A stretch of DNA of 11,425 nt from JALZUU01 sp964441245 (GTDB taxonomy: Bacteria > Bacteroidota > Bacteroidia > Chitinophagales > Saprospiraceae), in contig CAYTVR010000243.1 of assembly GCA_964441245.1 (NCBI GenBank), positions 1 to 11,425 on the forward strand. Direction: 5' to 3'. The stretch's first letter is position 1. The number at the start of each line of letters is the position of its first letter. The translations under genes were made by a program, and so were the position numbers. The notes beneath the pieces were generated by a model that searched no databases, was not told where the DNA came from, and saw nothing but the letters and a program-made list of their open reading frames with translations. Below, in pieces: positions 7,740 to 11,425 of the stretch.

Positions 7740-9065
7740 TTAAGTTCTACTTGATTTTTGAGAACTATATCCGTACCAAGTAACCACCGCAAGGCAAATC
7801 ATGGGTAACACAAATGAAAATTTCACTTCTGGAATGAAACCTAAAATCATTTCATCTGCAAATCCAGGTCCACCCCAATCCAAAATAGATCCTTGTAAAA
7901 CCGGCATCAAAGCTCCTCCAACAATCGCCATGACTAATCCAGCTGAACCAATTTTGGCCTCATCTCCCATACCATCTAAAGCAATTCCATAAATCGTTGG
8001 GAACATAATAGACATAAAAATAGAAATTGCTACCAATGAAAACAAGCCCATCATGCCCGGCAATAAAATAGCGCCTATACAACAAGCAACTCCTCCCAGA
8101 CCAAAAAGAACAAGCATACGAGCGGGTTCAATATTTTTCATCATAATCGTCCCGAGCCAACGTCCACCTAGAAAGGAGCACATCGCCACTATATTATAAT
8201 AACTAGCGGTCAATTTTTCTCCTTCAGGATAAGCTTCATTCAAGTTATCTACATATTGAAAAATATAAGTCCAACACATAATCTGCGCTCCGACATAAAA
8301 AGCTTGTGCGATGACACCTTTAACATATGTTTTATTAGCAAATAACTTACTAAATGATTCTCCTAGTGACATTTTAGCATCATCAGACGTTTTTGGGATT
8401 TTCGTAAAAAATATAAGTGCCATAATGACCAAAACTACTATTCCTAGACCAATATAAGGCAAACTAATTATCCCCAAATCATTGGTTCGAATGATGGCTT
8501 GTTCTGCTGCGGGCAAAGCATCATAAACTTCAACAGAATAATCATCTGATCGAAGAGAACTTAACACAAAAAACTGCGCAACTCCCATTCCCATTAAGGA
8601 GCCAATTGGATTGAATGCTTGCGCCAAGTTTAATCGACGGGTAGCGGTTTCAGGATCACCTAAAGAAAGGACCAAGGGATTCGAGGTCGTTTCCAAAAAA
8701 GCTAATCCAGAGGTAATCACATAAAGTGAAATCAAAAAATAAGTATATTCTTCATTTGCAGCAGCTGGATAAAATAAAAAGGCACCTATTGCATATAAAG
8801 TCAAGCCTAAAAGAATACCCGCTTTGTAACTGTATTTTCTAATAAAAAGTGCCGCAGGAAGGGCCATCATAAAATAGCCAAAATAGAAAGCAAATTGCAC
8901 CAATGAAGCTTGGACATTCGTCAATTCTGGCATGACCTTTTTGAAGGCAGAAACCATTGGATTGGTCAAGTCATTTGCAATACCCCACAGCGCAAAAAGT
9001 GAAGTGATCAAAATAAAAGGGACTAATACTTCCTTCGCTACTACTGGAATTTTTGGTTTGGTCAT
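7740..9065 (-). CDS. fucP: FucP-type L-fucose:proton symporter (MFS permease)
   Basis: The 441-residue membrane protein has 12 predicted helices and the FucP signature throughout: QFAFYFGYFMMALPAALF (57-74), YSYKAGILLGLTLYAIGA (79-96), LETTSNPLV (124-132), RRLNLAQAFNPIGS (143-156), AQAFYVGAQIMCWTYIFQY (253-271), SIMFPTIYGIAL (352-363). E. coli FucP imports L-fucose with a proton and relies on D46 and E135. E125 here matches E135, but the D46 position holds N36 in the segment ANDLTNPM, with an acidic D32 four residues earlier. Sugar preference could therefore differ (fucose, galactose or another sugar), although the adjacent L-fucose dehydrogenase and lactonase genes support fucose. It lies 207 bases behind the dehydrogenase gene, a gap that carries a palindrome at 9178-9190 and could hold its own promoter. 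Confidence 0.88.
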   Translation of the reverse strand: MTKPKIPVVAKEVLVPFILITSLFALWGIANDLTNPMVSAFKKVMPELTNVQASLVQFAFYFGYFMMALPAALFIRKYSYKAGILLGLTLYAIGAFLFYPAAANEEYTYFLISLYVITSGLAFLETTSNPLVLSLGDPETATRRLNLAQAFNPIGSLMGMGVAQFFVLSSLRSDDYSVEVYDALPAAEQAIIRTNDLGIISLPYIGLGIVVLVIMALIFFTKIPKTSDDAKMSLGESFSKLFANKTYVKGVIAQAFYVGAQIMCWTYIFQYVDNLNEAYPEGEKLTASYYNIVAMCSFLGGRWLGTIMMKNIEPARMLVLFGLGGVACCIGAILLPGMMGLFSLVAISIFMSIMFPTIYGIALDGMGDEAKIGSAGLVMAIVGGALMPVLQGSILDWGGPGFADEMILGFIPEVKFSFVLPMICLAVVTWYGYSSQKSSRT

Positions 9066-9177
9066 AATGGTTGGTTGTTAGTTTGTTTATAAAGTAGCAT
9101 CAGCGTTTTTAGATAAATTTTCAATGAATTATTATATCCAAATGTTAGGAATACTACTTATTATTTCGTTTTGTAAA

Positions 9178-9190
9178 TTCAAATTTTGAA
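9178..9190. promoter_or_regulatory. Palindrome upstream of the permease, candidate operator
   Basis: TTCAAATTTTGAA consists of two perfect 6-base arms around a single T, 113 bases ahead of the permease start. The 207-base gap (9066-9272) is otherwise plain AT-rich sequence. Short palindromes arise easily by chance in such DNA, so this is only a candidate binding site. Confidence 0.2.
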
Positions 9191-9272
9191 CATGCTCTTA
9201 TCTTTGGGCTTATAACAAATTTTATACTGTAAATATAGCTTTGTTTTTTCTATTTTCTTCTCTTAGATGGTA

Positions 9273-10070
9273 TCAGACATTTTCAGAGAGTAAAGATCGG
9301 TCTAAATGCACATAGCCTCCATCTACATATACAAATTGTCCGGTGGTATGAGAAGACTTATCGGAGATGATAAAAGCTGCGGTATTGGCAATTTCATCAG
9401 GAGTCGTCATCCTATTTTCAAAAGGAATTTTGTCGACAATACTCTTTAGTTTGGCTTCACCATTCTCCAATGATTTGATCCAATTATCATAAGCAGGCGT
9501 CCAACTTTCTGCAATGATGATCGCATTCACTCTTATTTTGTCTTGAATCAAGTCAACAGCCCATTCTCTGGTCAACGCCAATACACCGCCTTTTGAAGCA
9601 GCATACCCAGAAGTACCTCCTTGCCCAGTCAAGGCAACCTTAGAACCAATATTTAGAATATTTCCTTGGGAAGCTTTTAGCTGAGGTAAGGCATATTTTA
9701 CGATTAGCCAATAACTGATCATATTCAACTGAAGCGATCGCACAAATTCTTCGTAAGAAGCATCTAATCCAACTCCATCATTGACCCCAACATTATTTAT
9801 AACAACATCTACACGGTTATATTTTTCTATAATTTCTTCTACCGCTTTTTTGATTTGATCGGGCTGTGTGACATCTGTTTTTACAAAATGAGCATCGATT
9901 CCCTTCGCTCTTAATGCTTCAGCATAACCAAATCCTCTATCATTTCGATCAATGATGGCAGGAATGGCACCTTCTTCGGCCAATACGTTTAACATTGTTT
10001 CACCAATGCTCCCTTTCATTCCTGCAGCTCCACTGATGATGACCACTTTTCCTTTTAAGTTTAAATTCAT
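9273..10070 (-). CDS. Short-chain dehydrogenase, probable L-fucose dehydrogenase
   Basis: A 265-residue classical-length SDR. It shows NNVG (92-95), N116, S143 in NIGSKVALTGQGG, and the catalytic pair Y156/K160 in GYAASKGG. D41 at the end of the second strand favours NAD(H) over NADP(H). The stretches NDGVGLDASYEEFVRSLQLN (97-116), GQGGTSGYAASKG, LALTREWA (165-171 region) and the C-terminal SSHTTGQFVYVDGGYVHLDR (239-258) closely resemble the L-fucose dehydrogenase of Burkholderia, recalled from memory. It would oxidise L-fucose at C1 to L-fucono-1,5-lactone, the substrate of the lactonase encoded 57 bases upstream. The glycine-rich cofactor loop is unusual: SGAAGMKGSIG (13-23) is three residues longer than the normal TGxxxGxG and carries Ser where the middle glycine sits. 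A related L-rhamnose or D-arabinose dehydrogenase role is the main alternative. Confidence 0.85.
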   Translation of the reverse strand: MNLNLKGKVVIISGAAGMKGSIGETMLNVLAEEGAIPAIIDRNDRGFGYAEALRAKGIDAHFVKTDVTQPDQIKKAVEEIIEKYNRVDVVINNVGVNDGVGLDASYEEFVRSLQLNMISYWLIVKYALPQLKASQGNILNIGSKVALTGQGGTSGYAASKGGVLALTREWAVDLIQDKIRVNAIIIAESWTPAYDNWIKSLENGEAKLKSIVDKIPFENRMTTPDEIANTAAFIISDKSSHTTGQFVYVDGGYVHLDRSLLSENV

Positions 10071-10096
10071 AGTATTGTTTTGTCTTTAATTATTTA

Positions 10097-10115
10097 GAAG
10101 TTGTTTTAAAACTTC
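10097..10115 (-). other. Short hairpin between the lactonase and dehydrogenase genes
   Basis: GAAGTT at 10097-10102 pairs with AACTTC at 10110-10115 in the 57-base gap between two same-strand genes. The stem is only six base pairs and AT-rich. On the minus strand it is followed by TAAATAATT rather than a clean T-run, so it is at most a weak attenuator or processing site. Confidence 0.2.
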
Positions 10116-10127
10116 ACAGAATGAGGT

Positions 10128-10958
10128 TTAAATTTTATAAAATCTGCAAGCATTTCCACTCCAAACATCTGCCTGCTCTTCTTCAGAATATTTTTGTAAA
10201 TATTGAGCTACAATTCCCTTTACATTAGTATAACTTCCAGCCAATAAGCAAACTGGAAAATCAGATCCAAACATTATCCTTTTAGGACCAAAAGCATTGA
10301 AAACAATGTCCATATAAGGTACAAAGTCTTGATAAGTCCATTTTTCCCAGTCTGCTTCTGTTACCATTCCCGAGACTTTACAATAGACATTTTCCTTTTC
10401 GGCAATAGCCGTAATATACTTTTCCCAAAAACTGATTTGCGCTTTCTTGATCACTGGTTTTGCCATATGATCGATCACAAATGACTGCTCTGGAAATTTT
10501 TCAACTAATTGCAAAGCTGCTTCTAATTGAGTTGGAAAGATTAAAATATCGTAAGTAAAACCAAATTCTTCTAGCGCAGCAATTCCTCTCTGGAAAGCCT
10601 CACCTAACATAAAATTCGGATCTGGCTCATCCTGCACAACATGTCGAAATCCTTTGAGTTTTGGAAAAGTTGAAAAGTATTCCAAACGCTCTTTAATGGT
10701 AGATGAACGCAAATCCACCCAACCTACGACCCCTTTGATACAATCATTCTGCTCAGCCAAAGCCAATAAAAACTCCGTTTCCTCTTCTGATTGGTCTGCT
10801 TGAACAGCAATTGATCCTGCTATTTCATTTTTGTCAAAAACAGTTTTCAGGTTTTCTCCTAAATAATCTTTCTTTAGAATAGACATTTCGTCAGTTATCC
10901 AACTGTGTTTTTCTATGTCATACTTCCAACAATGTTGGTGGGCATCAATTACCTTCAT
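10128..10958 (-). CDS. COG3618 amidohydrolase-family sugar lactonase, probable L-fucono-1,5-lactonase
   Basis: The 276-residue protein starts MKVIDAHQHCW, the standard N-terminus of COG3618 amidohydrolases, so ATG at 10958 is preferred. The frame can be extended ten codons to a GTG at 10988, but those residues (MFRPKNNRLE) add nothing the family shows. Metal and active-site residues are present: H7 and H9 in DAHQH, H106 in GFRHVVQDEPD, H164 in FVIDHMAKP, and D233 in MFGSDFPVC. AVQADQSEEETEFLL (51-65) is also a family trademark. It should hydrolyse the lactone made by the neighbouring dehydrogenase to free L-fuconate in the cytoplasm. It is the first gene of the minus-strand run and faces the divergent alcohol dehydrogenase gene. 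Other members act on rhamnono-, galactono- or 4-sulfomuconolactones; the context favours fucose. Confidence 0.87.
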   Translation of the reverse strand: MKVIDAHQHCWKYDIEKHSWITDEMSILKKDYLGENLKTVFDKNEIAGSIAVQADQSEEETEFLLALAEQNDCIKGVVGWVDLRSSTIKERLEYFSTFPKLKGFRHVVQDEPDPNFMLGEAFQRGIAALEEFGFTYDILIFPTQLEAALQLVEKFPEQSFVIDHMAKPVIKKAQISFWEKYITAIAEKENVYCKVSGMVTEADWEKWTYQDFVPYMDIVFNAFGPKRIMFGSDFPVCLLAGSYTNVKGIVAQYLQKYSEEEQADVWSGNACRFYKI

Positions 10959-11058
10959 TTCAAGTCTATTATTTTTGGGTCTAAACACTTTATAATTGCT
11001 TAAACTAGAGATCTATCGATTCAAAATCTGCAAAGGCAAAATTGAGGTTTTCCCCGTT

Positions 11059-11074
11059 TTTTTGTAAAACAAAT
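11059..11074 (+). repeat. First copy of a 16-bp direct repeat in the divergent region
   Basis: TTTTTGTAAAACAAAT recurs at 11180-11195 as TTTTTATAAAACAAAT, one base different and 121 bases apart. This copy also contains a perfect inverted repeat, TTTGT-AAA-ACAAA (11061-11073). It may be a regulator half-site pair or chance in AT-rich DNA. Confidence 0.3.
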
Positions 11075-11097
11075 GGAGTGATTTGATGTACATATGA

Positions 11098-11115
11098 TTT
11101 TTCAGCGCTAAAAAA
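11098..11115. promoter_or_regulatory. AGCGCT-centred near-palindrome, candidate operator
   Basis: TTTTTCAGCGCTAAAAAA has eight of nine symmetric base pairs around a central CG. A central CG in an even-length palindrome is typical of LacI-family operators, and the GC core stands out in an AT-rich stretch. It lies about 140 bases from the lactonase start and 87 from the alcohol dehydrogenase start, so it could control both. No LacI-family gene is in view, so the binding protein is unknown. Confidence 0.35.
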
Positions 11116-11179
11116 CCAAAGAAAAGCAAAATAGTTTCAGGTTATTTAAAATATTTGTTGGATTCTTAAATATTAAACC

Positions 11180-11195
11180 TTTTTATAAAACAAAT
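11180..11195 (+). repeat. Second copy of the 16-bp direct repeat
   Basis: TTTTTATAAAACAAAT matches the copy at 11059-11074 at 15 of 16 positions. It lies directly in front of the alcohol dehydrogenase ATG at 11202, within the untranslated leader or at the promoter edge. The position fits a repressor site or simply an A-rich translation leader. Confidence 0.3.
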
Positions 11196-11201
11196 AAACT
11201 A

Positions 11202-11425
11202 ATGAAATATATCGTTTGCGAAAAGCCTGGCGAATTTTTACTTCAGGAAAAGGAGGCTCCAGTTAAAAAAGAAGGTGAAGCTTTGCTCAAAATCAATCAA
11301 GTAGGCATCTGTGGAACGGACCTTCATGCTTATGCTGGAAATCAAGCCTTTTTTAGCTACCCTCGCATTTTAGGTCATGAATTAGCCGCTGAAATATTAG
11401 AGATTGACGATAATGACCAGGGCTT
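11202..11425 (+). CDS. Zinc-dependent alcohol/polyol dehydrogenase (MDR superfamily), N-terminal fragment
   Basis: Only 74 complete codons are visible before the window ends; the gene is cut, not broken. The sequence carries the GroES-like start of zinc-type medium-chain dehydrogenases: VGICGTDLHAYAG (34-46) with the catalytic zinc ligand C37, and GHELAAEILEI (58-68) with the GHE pair H59/E60. The full protein would be about 340 residues and bind NAD(P) in the missing half. Its leader is A-rich with no Shine-Dalgarno sequence. It diverges from the fucose genes, so a role in the same pathway is plausible: oxidising 2-keto-3-deoxy-L-fuconate, acting on another sugar acid, or reducing lactaldehyde. 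The fragment does not allow a choice between these. Confidence 0.85.
   Translation, partial: MKYIVCEKPGEFLLQEKEAPVKKEGEALLKINQVGICGTDLHAYAGNQAFFSYPRILGHELAAEILEIDDNDQG

Larger units (their letters stand above)
10959..11201. promoter_or_regulatory. Divergent intergenic region between the lactonase and alcohol dehydrogenase genes
   Basis: This 243-base AT-rich stretch separates two divergently read genes and must hold promoters for both, assuming each is expressed from here. No exact Bacteroidota -7 box (TAnnTTTG) was found on either strand; the nearest plus-strand match is AATATTTG just ahead of TTGG around 11150-11157. The region contains the AGCGCT-centred near-palindrome and the repeated TTTTTnTAAAACAAAT motif listed separately. 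Confidence 0.5.

Noticed and set aside
1..11425. Mobile elements, phage genes, tRNA or rRNA genes
   Set aside because: No transposase or integrase frame, no terminal inverted repeats flanking genes, and no tRNA- or rRNA-like sequence was recognised.

Overview
The window is AT-rich DNA of Bacteroidota type, probably from an environmental or marine relative of the Cytophagales or Flavobacteriia; this lineage call is an inference. Three things point there: a hybrid two-component system (HTCS) that fuses a periplasmic two-propeller sensor, histidine kinase, receiver and AraC-type DNA-binding domain in one protein; A-rich leaders without Shine-Dalgarno sequences in front of the genes; and a sugar-utilisation locus built around a glycoside hydrolase, a regulator and transporters. 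No rRNA, tRNA, CRISPR array, insertion sequence or phage gene was seen.

Layout. Seven genes lie on the minus strand and one, cut by the window edge, on the plus strand. In minus-strand transcription order (high to low coordinates) they are: a COG3618 amidohydrolase-type sugar lactonase (10128-10958), a short-chain dehydrogenase very like L-fucose dehydrogenase (9273-10070), a FucP-type major facilitator permease (7740-9065), a RhaM-family sugar mutarotase (7197-7544), a 1415-residue HTCS regulator (2868-7115), a vSGLT-like sodium/sugar symporter (1209-2813), and the first 349 residues of a secreted family 2 glycoside hydrolase (2-1048). A zinc-type alcohol dehydrogenase starts on the plus strand at 11202, across a 243-base divergent intergenic region, and runs off the end.

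How the genes fit together. Permease, mutarotase, dehydrogenase and lactonase form the front half of the non-phosphorylating (oxidative) L-fucose route: uptake, anomer interconversion, oxidation to the lactone, and hydrolysis to L-fuconate. No isomerase, kinase or aldolase of the classical fucI/fucK/fucA route is in view. The missing later steps (fuconate dehydratase, 2-keto-3-deoxy-fuconate oxidation, diketo-acid cleavage) would be expected beyond position 11425 or elsewhere. The HTCS, the symporter with a conserved galactose-type binding site, and the GH2 enzyme suggest that the fucose comes from a galactose-containing glycan. That link is inference. No SusC/SusD pair is visible.

Regulatory signals are few but suggestive. 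Two hairpins, one with a perfect 15-bp stem, separate the symporter from GH2. The divergent region carries an AGCGCT-centred near-palindrome and a repeated 16-bp motif. Another palindrome lies upstream of the permease.
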